Under the pieces are notes generated by a model. It saw only the letters and a program-made list of their open reading frames with translations. It was not told the origin of the DNA and searched no databases. Below, one piece after another: positions 17,977 through 27,238 of a DNA stretch of 64,000 nt; the first letter of the stretch is position 1; each line of letters opens with the position of its first letter. The position numbers were made by a program, and so were the translations under genes. Source of the DNA: Verrucomicrobiota bacterium (GTDB lineage: Bacteria > Verrucomicrobiota > Verrucomicrobiia > Opitutales > UBA953); assembly GCA_026397965.1 (NCBI GenBank), contig JAPLTU010000040.1:24642-88641 (forward strand), read 5' to 3'.

Positions 17977-20358
17977 TTAGCGACTCTTGGCCTCCACGGG
18001 GATGGCTGAGCCGAGGCCGAGTTTGAGGCCGGCGGGCATTTGTACAGCGATCTCAACCGCCAAGAGGCCGAAAAGCGTAGTGAACTTGATGACCGGATTG
18101 AGAGAAACGGATGAGGTGTCCTTGAAAGGATCTCCGACGGTGTCCCCGACGACCGTCGCGGCGTGGAGCGGGGTGCCCTTGGCCTTGAGATCGACCTCGA
18201 CGATCTTCTTGGCGTTATCCCACGCACCGCCGGCATTGGCCATAAAGATGGCCTGATAAAGCCCGAAGAAGGCCATACCGATGAGGTAGCCGATGAAGAA
18301 GAATGGATCAAAGAAGGCGAGGGAGAGGGCGAAGCAGAAGATGGCGATGAAGATATTGATCATCCCTTTCTGTGCATACTGGGTGCAGATTCGCACGACT
18401 TCCTTAGAAGATTCGATGGAGGCCGTCGTCGCGTCCAACTTCATATTCTCCTTAATATAAACGACTGCGCGGTAGGCGCCGGTGACGACCGCTTGGGTGG
18501 AGGCGCCGGTGAACCAGTAGATGACGGCACCGCCCATGAGTAGGCCCATCAGGGCCTCCGGGTGGACCAAAGAAAGTTTTTCTAAGACGTTGAATTTCGG
18601 ATCCAGGTGATGGAAGTGCTCCTGCAACATCATGATAATGCCGAAGACCATCGTGGTCGCGCCTACGACTGCCGTTCCTATTAAGACGGGCTTGGCCGTC
18701 GCCTTGAAGGTGTTACCGGCGCCATCGCCTTTCTCGAGTTGGTGCTTGGCTCCGGCGAAATCAGGGGTGAAGCCGAAGTCGCGTTGGATTTCTGCCGCGA
18801 TTCCGGGGCGCGCTTCGATCTGGGAGAGTTCATAGACGGATTGGGCGTTATCGGTCACGGGGCCGAAAGAATCCACGGCGATGGTGACGGGGCCCATGCC
18901 GAGGAAGCCGAAGGCGACCAGACCGAAGGCGAAGATCGGGGCCGCGAAGGAAAATTGCGCCGGCATGATGGCCGCCACGGCCGCGTGCGTGGAGAGCACG
19001 TAAGCTCCCAGCATCAAGCCAAGGATGCAAAGGCCGGTCCAGAAGGCGGAGAAGTTACCTGCCACCAAGCCGGAGAGAATGTTAAGCGAAGCACCGCCTT
19101 GGTCGGAAGAGGTTACGACTTCTTTGACGTGACGGCTTTCGGTCGAGGTAAATACTTTGGTGAATTCTGGAATCAAGGCGCCGGCGAGCGTGCCCAACGA
19201 GATGATGGTCGAGAGGACCCACCAGAGTCCGGTATGGCCAGGCAGATTGGCCAAGAGCGCGTAGCTGGCGATATAGGTGACCGCGATGGAAATGATGGAC
19301 GTAATCCAGACCAGATTAGTGAGAGGTTGCTCCAAGTTGAAATCTTTAGCGGATTTCCAGATGGCGTGGCTCGTTAGGTCATTCACCCAATAGCTGGCGA
19401 CCGAGGTAAGCACCATCAGGATGCGCATCGCGAAGAGCCAGATGATCAACGTCGCGCAGAGGGTGGGGTCGGCGGCGAGGGCCAGGGCGAGGAATGCAAT
19501 CAGGGCAACGCCCGTGACGCCGTAAGTTTCAAAACCATCCGCTGTCGGACCGACGGAGTCGCCTGCGTTATCGCCCGTACAGTCGGCGATGACGCCCGGA
19601 TTACGTGGATCATCTTCGGGAAGCTGGAAGACAATTTTCATCAGGTCAGCGCCGATGTCCGCAATCTTGGTGAAGATGCCGCCGCAAATGCGAAGAGCCG
19701 AAGCGCCGAGCGATTCGCCGATAGCGAAGCCGATGAAGCAAGGACCCGCCAGCTCCTTAGGCAAGAACGCCAGGATACAAATCATGAAGAAGAGTTCGGT
19801 CGCCACGAGGAGTAGCCCGACGCTCATACCCGACTTCAAGGGAATGAGAAGGGTGGCCAGGGGGTTGCCGCGCAGGGCGGAGAAGGCCGTGCGCGAATTA
19901 GCCACGGTGTTGATTCGGATGCCGAACCAAGCCACGCCATAGCTCCCCAGGATGCCCAGGACGGAGGCCCCGAGAATGACGATGACGTGGTTGACCGATT
20001 TGTGTTCCAAGACACCGAAATAATAAATCATGCAAGCGGCGATGAGCAGCCAGAGCGCGGCCAAGAATTTACCTTGTTGGAGTAGGTAGGTTTTGCAGGT
20101 CTCCCAGATGATCTGGGAAACTTCGGCCATCGATGGGTGCACGGGCATCGCGCGGGTCTGCAAGTATTGCCACCAGCCGTAAGCTACGCCGAGAGCGCAG
20201 ACGACTAGTCCGATCCAGAGGACTTGCGGGCCAGTTAGCGCCCCGCTGAGAAACGTCACAGTTCCTAGGTCGGGAATCTTAATGTCGGCTTCGCCGGCGC
20301 GAACGAGAATAGGGGACGACACCAAGAGTGCCGCCGTGAGGCGTTTGAGGCAGTTCAT
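17977..20358 (-). CDS. hppA: Membrane-bound ion-translocating pyrophosphatase
   Basis: ADIGADLMKIVFQLPEDDPRNPGVIADCTGDNAGDSVGPTADGFETYG, GAGNTFKATAKPVLIG, GGAWDNAKKIVE, HAATVVGDTVGDPFKDTSSVSLNPVIK. Confidence 0.93.
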   Translation of the reverse strand: MNCLKRLTAALLVSSPILVRAGEADIKIPDLGTVTFLSGALTGPQVLWIGLVVCALGVAYGWWQYLQTRAMPVHPSMAEVSQIIWETCKTYLLQQGKFLAALWLLIAACMIYYFGVLEHKSVNHVIVILGASVLGILGSYGVAWFGIRINTVANSRTAFSALRGNPLATLLIPLKSGMSVGLLLVATELFFMICILAFLPKELAGPCFIGFAIGESLGASALRICGGIFTKIADIGADLMKIVFQLPEDDPRNPGVIADCTGDNAGDSVGPTADGFETYGVTGVALIAFLALALAADPTLCATLIIWLFAMRILMVLTSVASYWVNDLTSHAIWKSAKDFNLEQPLTNLVWITSIISIAVTYIASYALLANLPGHTGLWWVLSTIISLGTLAGALIPEFTKVFTSTESRHVKEVVTSSDQGGASLNILSGLVAGNFSAFWTGLCILGLMLGAYVLSTHAAVAAIMPAQFSFAAPIFAFGLVAFGFLGMGPVTIAVDSFGPVTDNAQSVYELSQIEARPGIAAEIQRDFGFTPDFAGAKHQLEKGDGAGNTFKATAKPVLIGTAVVGATTMVFGIIMMLQEHFHHLDPKFNVLEKLSLVHPEALMGLLMGGAVIYWFTGASTQAVVTGAYRAVVYIKENMKLDATTASIESSKEVVRICTQYAQKGMINIFIAIFCFALSLAFFDPFFFIGYLIGMAFFGLYQAIFMANAGGAWDNAKKIVEVDLKAKGTPLHAATVVGDTVGDPFKDTSSVSLNPVIKFTTLFGLLAVEIAVQMPAGLKLGLGSAIPVEAKSR

Positions 20359-20496
20359 AAAAGAATGTGGGGTGCGCCTAAGGGGTTAGGCACAGGGTTA
20401 AAATAACGCAGCGCCCTACCGGCCTGCGAGGGCTAAATACTTACAAAATTAACGGGGCGCCTTCATTTAAAATCATAAAGCCCCCCTGGGCCTGCC

Positions 20497-22422
20497 TTAT
20501 TTTATTAAGAATTCCTGCAAGAAAAGCGCCGTCGTCTGGAATCCGAAATCTATATTCGATTTTTTACTGAAACCGTGACCCTCATCTTTGGCCATGAGAT
20601 ACCAGACGGTCCCGCCCTGGGCCCTGATGGCATCTCGCATCCTTTCGGCTTCGGTAACGGGCACGCGCGGATCGTTTTTCCCCTGGATAATCAGGAGCGG
20701 CGCACGAATCTTATCGGCATGATTGGCCGGGGAGATCTTTTCCAAGAAGGCTCGAATCTCGGGTTTACGCTCGTCGCCGTATTCTAAACGGCGCGCCCCG
20801 CGTCGGTAATCAGAGGTATCGTGCAGGAAGGTAACAAAGTTGGCGATACCGACTTCATCCACGCCGCAGCGAAAGCGCGTCGGGAAATTAACCAGGCACG
20901 CCAAACTTACGTAGCCACCATAACTCCCGCCCGAGACGGCGATTTTTTGCGAATCCAGTCTAGGCGACTGAGAGGTCCAATCTAAAATGGCTTCAATGTC
21001 GCGAAGCGCCCCTTCGCGCAGAAGACCATTGTCCAGGTTGAGGTATTTTCTTCCGTAGCCAGTGGAGCCGCGAATATTCGGATAGACCAAGGCCACGCCC
21101 CACTCGTTCAGGTAATAGAGGAGGCTACCCCGATAGCCGGGTCGTGATTGTCCCTCGGGTCCGCCATGTACCATCATGAGACTTGGCCGGCGCCCGGGAA
21201 ATTTTTTAGGGTCAGGGTAGTACACCAAGGCGGGAACGCTTACGCCGTCGAAGCTCTTAACGCGGATAATCGTGGGCTCAACCGCTTCGATGATTTTTTT
21301 CGGTTTCGTCGTCCGATCCGTCCAGCGCGTGGTCTTGCCGGAGTCCAGGTCAGCGGACCAGGTGTCGCTCGCCGAATCCTCGCTTTTTAAAGTAAAACCA
21401 AGCTCATGGCTCTGCGGCCGGAAGAGAAGGTTGCTCACGATACCTGCTTTGATTTTAGGCACTGCGACGGGGCGGAGGGAGGGGATTTCCCAACCGTGGA
21501 TTTCGGAGAAGCCTTCCACGTTGACGGTGATAGCTAAGATTTTTCCGTCGGCTGAAATGGTCAACTCTTCGCCGTCCCATTTTTGGGTAGGGTCTATTTG
21601 CCGCATTTCTCCCGTGGCGACGTCGACGCGGGTGGGCGTTAAAAAGTCCGAATCATGATTCGATAAAGCATACACGGCTTGATCGTTTTCTCCGAAGGCG
21701 ATTTGCGTCAGATAATCATGCCCGCTTCCTGGGGTGACTGGCGTGCGCTTTTGCGTCTGGATATCCGCGAGCCAGAGACGCGTTTCATTCAAGCCAAAAG
21801 ACTGGCGGAGGAGGAGTTGATTGTTTTGCTGGGACCATTCCACTGGCGCCCAGCCGACCGAGGGTGGCGAAAGCAGGATTTTTTCCGTATGCGTCGCATC
21901 GGCCTGCACGACGACGATGTCTCTATCTTTGCCGTTCCGTCGATTGGACGCGTAAGCAATCAGGCGGCCATCTTTCGACCAAACGGGATCGGTGTTGCGT
22001 GACTTACCATCAGTTAGCAGGATGGCCTTGGCTTTCAGGTCCTCGGTGTCCTGAAGGTAAAGCTGGAAGTTTTCACTTCCGCCCACGTCGATGCTGTAGA
22101 GTAAAAGTTTACCGCCGGGTTGCATCCAGCCGCTCTTCACCGGCTCAACTCCATGCGTTAGCGGTAACCGTTTCGCTAGCGGTGCGGCCGCTAGGTGGAG
22201 GTGGGAGGCATCGCCGGTGCGGGTGGATACGATAATTTCTCGACGCGTCGAATGCCAGCCGCGGAAGCTCGCGCCACCGAGGTTCATGTACGGAGCCAGT
22301 TCGGCGATAAGCGTGGCGGGAGCCTCGGGGACGCCTTCGACAACGAGGTTGGCTGGCGGGGCGGCCGGGCAGAGGCTCGCCACCGCCAGCAAGCAAAAGA
22401 AAGTTCGGGCGGGGAGACCCAT
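20497..22422 (-). CDS. S9-family prolyl oligopeptidase-like secreted peptidase
   Basis: Signal peptide; beta-propeller-like N-terminus; GGSYGGY nucleophile, QGKNDPRVP Asp, DEGHGF His. Confidence 0.92.
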   Translation of the reverse strand: MGLPARTFFCLLAVASLCPAAPPANLVVEGVPEAPATLIAELAPYMNLGGASFRGWHSTRREIIVSTRTGDASHLHLAAAPLAKRLPLTHGVEPVKSGWMQPGGKLLLYSIDVGGSENFQLYLQDTEDLKAKAILLTDGKSRNTDPVWSKDGRLIAYASNRRNGKDRDIVVVQADATHTEKILLSPPSVGWAPVEWSQQNNQLLLRQSFGLNETRLWLADIQTQKRTPVTPGSGHDYLTQIAFGENDQAVYALSNHDSDFLTPTRVDVATGEMRQIDPTQKWDGEELTISADGKILAITVNVEGFSEIHGWEIPSLRPVAVPKIKAGIVSNLLFRPQSHELGFTLKSEDSASDTWSADLDSGKTTRWTDRTTKPKKIIEAVEPTIIRVKSFDGVSVPALVYYPDPKKFPGRRPSLMMVHGGPEGQSRPGYRGSLLYYLNEWGVALVYPNIRGSTGYGRKYLNLDNGLLREGALRDIEAILDWTSQSPRLDSQKIAVSGGSYGGYVSLACLVNFPTRFRCGVDEVGIANFVTFLHDTSDYRRGARRLEYGDERKPEIRAFLEKISPANHADKIRAPLLIIQGKNDPRVPVTEAERMRDAIRAQGGTVWYLMAKDEGHGFSKKSNIDFGFQTTALFLQEFLIK

Positions 22423-22505
22423 GGCACTATCTTTATTATTAGGCGGGCGGTGTCCAACGAAAGATGCAGGCTCGCCTTCGCCGGCGGGGCGGCTACCGAG
22501 TAGAT

Positions 22506-23180
22506 ATGCCTCGCTTCGCCTTGCTCGCCTGCCTGCTCCTCCCGTTGGTCGTGCCCGCCGCCAAGGAGAATTTTCCCGTCAGTCCAGCGGTCGCGGCCGT
22601 CGCCCACCCCGCTTCTGAGGCCGTTGGTTTCGTCGCTCTTTTTAATGGCAAAGACCTCAGCGGCTGGAAGACCAAGGGCAATTGGGTCTACGATGCCGAC
22701 GGTACGGTCACACTTAAGCCTCGGGCTGGCGAAACCGGCTGGCAGCGCTACGATGCTTATATTTTTACCGAACGGAAGTATCGCGACTACGTCTTGGACT
22801 TAGAATTTAAGATCGAACCGACTGGGAACTCCGGGGTCTTTTTCTGCGTCGCCGATCCGCTCGATCCGGTGGCCAAAGGCATCGAGCTGCAGATCCTTGA
22901 CACCTTCGGTCTCGCGAAGCCGGGCAATCATGATTGCGGTGGAATCATCCGGGCCATGGCGCCGTCCAAAAACATGGTGAAGGCACCCGGGGAGTGGAAC
23001 CGCTATACGCTCACCTTGAAGCAGCGCCATCTCTCGGTAGACTTCAACGGGGAGCGCACCATCGTGCTCGACCTCGATGCTTCTCCGATGAAAGACCGGC
23101 CCGCCGATGGCCACCTCGGATTTCAGGATGAGGCCAAACGCGTTTGGTACCGCAAGGTGCGGATTCAGGAACTTAAGTAA
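22506..23180 (+). CDS. DUF1080 family secreted protein (LamG-like; 3-keto-disaccharide hydrolase family)
   Basis: FVALFNGKDLSGWKTKGNW...FKIEPTGNSGVFFCVADP; start refined to MPRFALLACLLL. Confidence 0.85.
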   Translation: MPRFALLACLLLPLVVPAAKENFPVSPAVAAVAHPASEAVGFVALFNGKDLSGWKTKGNWVYDADGTVTLKPRAGETGWQRYDAYIFTERKYRDYVLDLEFKIEPTGNSGVFFCVADPLDPVAKGIELQILDTFGLAKPGNHDCGGIIRAMAPSKNMVKAPGEWNRYTLTLKQRHLSVDFNGERTIVLDLDASPMKDRPADGHLGFQDEAKRVWYRKVRIQELK

Positions 23181-23186
23181 CCGACC

Positions 23187-23594
23187 TTATCGCTTCCGGA
23201 TTTGGTCCCAAGGAGCGTCGCCGCTGACGTCGACCATGAAGGGCCCGGTACTCGCGCCAGGTGAGAGGATCGCCAAGATGACGGCATCCGCCTTTGAACT
23301 GTTGAAGGTGGCGTGCACGACTCCGGCGGGAATGTGTGCGACTTCTCCGGCCTCCAGGAGGCGGAATTCTTTTTCAACCCATTGTTCGACTTCGCCCGAG
23401 AGCACATAGATGACCTCCTCCAGCTCGGGGTGCCGATGGAAGTTATGTCCTTCGCCCGGGGGTAAGGTCGCTTGGCAGAGCTGGAGCTGCTTGGCTTCGG
23501 TCAGTCCAGGCCGGGAGAGCCAATAGTTGGTCCGCCCTTTATATTCTTCTTTAATGGCCTCGGCTGGCGTGACGAATCGAAGCGGGGGTCTCAT
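23187..23594 (-). CDS. Cupin domain protein
   Basis: LPPGEGHNFHRHPELEEVIYVLSGEVEQWV...VHATFNSSKADAVILAILSPG. Confidence 0.85.
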   Translation of the reverse strand: MRPPLRFVTPAEAIKEEYKGRTNYWLSRPGLTEAKQLQLCQATLPPGEGHNFHRHPELEEVIYVLSGEVEQWVEKEFRLLEAGEVAHIPAGVVHATFNSSKADAVILAILSPGASTGPFMVDVSGDAPWDQIRKR

Positions 23595-23697
23595 TCCGCA
23601 AAATAAGGCCTTTTCACGGGCATGGGCAAGCCTCCCGAGTCAATCCTTGACGGGGCGGGAACCCGTTGGCGTTTTCGATGTCCCCTCTATCACCCCT

Positions 23698-24483
23698 ATG
23701 AAATTCATTCCCTCCCTCCTCCTTAGTTTAACCATGCTGGGTGCGACGGCGGCTTTTGCCGCGGATGCTCCCAAGAAAGCTGCGCCCAAGAAGGCGGCGG
23801 CACCTGCTCTCCCGGCCCAGCCTGCGGACGTGGCCGCCCCCAAGCTCGGGCCCGACGGGAAGGTGAATGCCGGTTTCGCCAAGGCGCACGAAGATTTTCT
23901 TGCGCAGGCGAAAAAAGGCGAAGCCCAGGTAGTCTTCTTAGGCGACTCGATCACGGCTGGTTGGAATAATCAGAAGCCGCTTTTCGATAAGGAGTATGCC
24001 CAATATAAAGCCGTGAATTTCGGTATCGGTGGCGACCGCGTCCAGCATGTCCTTTGGCGCGTCGAGAACGGCGAATTCGAAGGCATCAAACCTAAGGTCG
24101 TGGTGCTGATGATCGGGACGAACAACGCTAACACCGCGGATAACTCTCCGCAGCAGATCGCGGCTGGGATTAAAAATATCATCGATGCCATCCATAAGCG
24201 TTCCGCTGGTACCAAGATCCTGCTCTTGGCCATCTTCCCGCGCGGCGAAAAAGAGGATGCTCAGCTTAACCCAGGTCGCGCGAAGAATCAGGCCGTTAAT
24301 GCCATCATTTCGAAGTTCGACGACGGCAAGCTGGTGCATTACTTCGATATCGGTGCGAAATTCCTGCAGGCCGACGGCACGCTCACCAAGGAGATCATGC
24401 CTGATTTCTTGCACCCCAAGGATAAGGGTTATCAGATCGAAGCCGACGCGATTCGCGAGAAGCTCGCTTCGCTGGCCAAGTAA
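23698..24483 (+). CDS. Secreted SGNH/GDSL-family hydrolase (PAF-acetylhydrolase-like)
   Basis: VVFLGDSITAGWN, FGIGGDRVQHVLWRVENGE, VVLMIGTNN, PDFLHPKDKGY; start refined to MKFIPSLLLS. Confidence 0.9.
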   Translation: MKFIPSLLLSLTMLGATAAFAADAPKKAAPKKAAAPALPAQPADVAAPKLGPDGKVNAGFAKAHEDFLAQAKKGEAQVVFLGDSITAGWNNQKPLFDKEYAQYKAVNFGIGGDRVQHVLWRVENGEFEGIKPKVVVLMIGTNNANTADNSPQQIAAGIKNIIDAIHKRSAGTKILLLAIFPRGEKEDAQLNPGRAKNQAVNAIISKFDDGKLVHYFDIGAKFLQADGTLTKEIMPDFLHPKDKGYQIEADAIREKLASLAK

Positions 24484-24541
24484 ATATTTCACCCGTTATT
24501 GCCAAAAAGCCGGGCCGTGGGGTCCGGTCTTTTTTGTGACT

Positions 24542-25858
24542 TCACTCCGTCTTTTTCCAGCCAATCGGCAGATTGGGCAGGGTGGCGGAAATGATTTCAA
24601 AGATGGCTTGGCGCTCTTCCTGGGGCAGATGCTTGAAGCTCGCCGGAGGCTCGGCGGCTTGAAGGCCAGCGGACAACTTCAGAAGGATGATGTCGCGCAG
24701 CTCTTTGGGTAGCGTGGCGAAAGACTGCGAATAGATCAGGGGGCTGCAACGAAACTGGAAAAGCCTCGTCGTGAGATTTAGGTCGCGCAAGGATCGATTC
24801 TTCGGGTCCGGTTTACGCGTTCGGGCATATGCCGGTTCAAAGATGCCATTGCCTTTGATGCCCTCGGCTGGGAAGGGTGCTTCGTCTCGGCATAAAAGTG
24901 CATCGAGCACTTTTTCGGCCTGGCTATTGAATACCACGAGGCAAGAGCCCGAGGGTGGATTATTGGCTGGCAGTCCTAAGATGGCGCGCATCGCCGGCCA
25001 TCGATATAGGGCCAAGCGGGCGTCTTGATTCGCGGTGGCCAGGACATTGTGCACATGGACTTGGTGGTCGTGCATGACCATGGGCACGATGTCGCTCGTC
25101 TGAAGCGGGTAACGATGGGTATCGAAGAATTCCGTGAGCGTCGCAAGGGCGGGGCTCATCTTGGCGCCCGGAACATCAAATTCTTCTGTGGTCTTACCAA
25201 TGACGTTACCACGATGGCGGAGTGTTCCTTCGACGCCCGTGACATACCAGCCGCCCCAGCGATCTGATAGGGGGGTGGAGGGTTCGATGTTGGCACTGCC
25301 TGAGCCGCTGAGCGGTTCGCCGTTGGCGTCGGGAAAAACCGAGCGGGTCCGCAGTCCGGGCGTATGCTCGTGCCGCTTATGGCAGAGTAAGCACTCCCCG
25401 CTACGGGCCAGGAGCGGTGCGGGGCCGGATTCTTGCGCGTCTAAGGTATAAAAAGTGGGCCCGAGCGTTGAATCAAAGACCGCAATTTCTATGGCACCCC
25501 CCGGAACCCAACCGACATAGGCTTCGTCGGAAAAAAACAAGACCCGCGGATTTTCGGGACTGATGATTTTACGTTGAATACTCGTTTTACTGAAAACCAG
25601 GAGCTGCGATTCGACTGGAATATCGAATTGCTCGAGCAGCCAGCGTAGACGCCTACGGGCCGGCCAGCTTCGAATTTCGTCCGCCTTAAGCCGAAATGTC
25701 TCATTCAGTCGGGAGGCGGCATCGACCGCGGTGGCCTTCGAGTAACTGATGGGCGGATCCTCGAACGGATCATGGTCTTGGGCTGATCCCGTTGCCGCGA
25801 CGGTGAGCCCGAAGCCAATGACACCGGCAGCTTTCAACAGACTCCGGAATGAGGGCAT
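24542..25858 (-). CDS. Secreted protein with a single c-type heme motif, uncharacterised
   Basis: Signal peptide MPSFRSLLKAAGVIGFGLTVAATGSAQ; CLLCHK (CxxCH). Confidence 0.6.
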   Translation of the reverse strand: MPSFRSLLKAAGVIGFGLTVAATGSAQDHDPFEDPPISYSKATAVDAASRLNETFRLKADEIRSWPARRRLRWLLEQFDIPVESQLLVFSKTSIQRKIISPENPRVLFFSDEAYVGWVPGGAIEIAVFDSTLGPTFYTLDAQESGPAPLLARSGECLLCHKRHEHTPGLRTRSVFPDANGEPLSGSGSANIEPSTPLSDRWGGWYVTGVEGTLRHRGNVIGKTTEEFDVPGAKMSPALATLTEFFDTHRYPLQTSDIVPMVMHDHQVHVHNVLATANQDARLALYRWPAMRAILGLPANNPPSGSCLVVFNSQAEKVLDALLCRDEAPFPAEGIKGNGIFEPAYARTRKPDPKNRSLRDLNLTTRLFQFRCSPLIYSQSFATLPKELRDIILLKLSAGLQAAEPPASFKHLPQEERQAIFEIISATLPNLPIGWKKTE

Positions 25859-25900
25859 GACCTCATCGTGAGCCTTTACCTCTATGAGACAAGGCTGGGT

Positions 25901-26875
25901 TCAGGTCTGGATTTGTTCGCGTAACTTTTTCAGCGCTTTCTCTTCGATTTGTCGAACGCGTTCGCGACTGACCCCGAATTTCTGGCCGATTTCTTCGAGC
26001 GTATGTTCTTCACAGTCAATCCCTCCACGCAGACGAAGAACTTCGGCTTCGCGTTCGGTAATGCTGCGAAGTAGAAAGCGCACTCGCTCGTTATCAGAGG
26101 TGCGAGCGGCGATTTCCGCCGGCGTCTCCGCGGTGTCATCCACGAGCCGTTGTCCGAAGGTCAGGTCGCTGTCTTGGTCCACGGGAGCATCGAGGGAGAG
26201 GCCGTGTTGCTGATACGCCCGCAGGGAGGCGAGTTTTTCGATGTCGCAACCCAAACTCGTGGCCAATTCGCTGTCCGTCGGTTCGCGGGTGAGTTTTTGC
26301 GTCAGCTCGTGCTCGATCTTCCGTAATTTGGCGAGTTGTTCATGGATGTTGCGCGGCAGGTGGACGGCCCGGCCACACGAATTAAGTTCGCGGAGGATCC
26401 GGCTACGAATGCTCCAGAAAGCATAAGTACTGAAGCGGAAGCCCAAGTCGGCATCGTAGTCTCTGGCTGCTTCCACGAGGCCGACATTGCCCGCGCTCAT
26501 CAGCTCCAAGATTTCGTCGCGTTGTTGGCGAAGTTGCGCGGCCGCATGATAAACGAGCCGGAGGTTCGAATTAACAAGTAAGTCAAAGCACGCGTTGGCT
26601 TCCGGAGTCAGGCTACCGTCAGCCTTGCGCCCAGCTTTGATCCCGTGACCTAAGCGCAACTCATCCGCGGCTTCAAGCCGCGTCCAGCGGCTGGCTTGAA
26701 ACATATATTGCCCCAGGGCATCGAGCTCGTTCCAGCGGGCGGGCTCCGTTGATGGTTCGGTTTCGCCGATGCGGTCGACGGGGAGCAGCAGGCAAGAAAG
26801 CCGGTGGGCGTCGGTGCGTAGCGCGGCGGTGGGAGGGGAGGGAGGGGTCGCGGGTGTGGGGTGGAGTTGGTTCAT
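25901..26875 (-). CDS. Sigma-70 family RNA polymerase sigma factor
   Basis: FSTYAFWSIRSRILRELNSCGRAVHLPRNIHEQL (region 2.4/3.0), EEIGQKFGVSRERVRQIEEKALKKLR (region 4.2); in-frame Met also at 26908. Confidence 0.92.
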   Translation of the reverse strand: MNQLHPTPATPPSPPTAALRTDAHRLSCLLLPVDRIGETEPSTEPARWNELDALGQYMFQASRWTRLEAADELRLGHGIKAGRKADGSLTPEANACFDLLVNSNLRLVYHAAAQLRQQRDEILELMSAGNVGLVEAARDYDADLGFRFSTYAFWSIRSRILRELNSCGRAVHLPRNIHEQLAKLRKIEHELTQKLTREPTDSELATSLGCDIEKLASLRAYQQHGLSLDAPVDQDSDLTFGQRLVDDTAETPAEIAARTSDNERVRFLLRSITEREAEVLRLRGGIDCEEHTLEEIGQKFGVSRERVRQIEEKALKKLREQIQT

Positions 26876-26883
26876 AAAAATAT

Positions 26884-26895
26884 TAGAGGCCTCTA
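26884..26895. promoter_or_regulatory. 12-bp perfect palindrome just upstream of the sigma-factor start
   Basis: TAGAGGCCTCTA, 8 nt upstream of the probable ATG (26875, - strand). Confidence 0.3.
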
Positions 26896-27238
26896 TATAT
26901 AGGCTCAAAAAGACGGTTTTGAGTCACGGCTTTCCGCAACTCGCTGACAGTTAAGTAAATTGAATGCGTAGATTTATTAAGTCGCCCCGGTCGCGGAGGC
27001 CCCCGTAGGCGTGCGTTTTTTCCGGTCAGCGCTCAGTCTACCCACGACGGTCCGGTTGTCAAAGACCTGCTCGAAGATTTCTATTAAAATTATAGATAAA
27101 CTTTTTTAGGAATCCGCCGGCCGCGAAAGGGGGGTTAGCAGGGCCGAGGATTTTGGCTAATTGATTGAAAATAAGAGGATAATTGGGGGTTTGACGGTTG
27201 TGGCAGGAACGTTCGGAGGTTTTGCTGGTCTTATCCCC

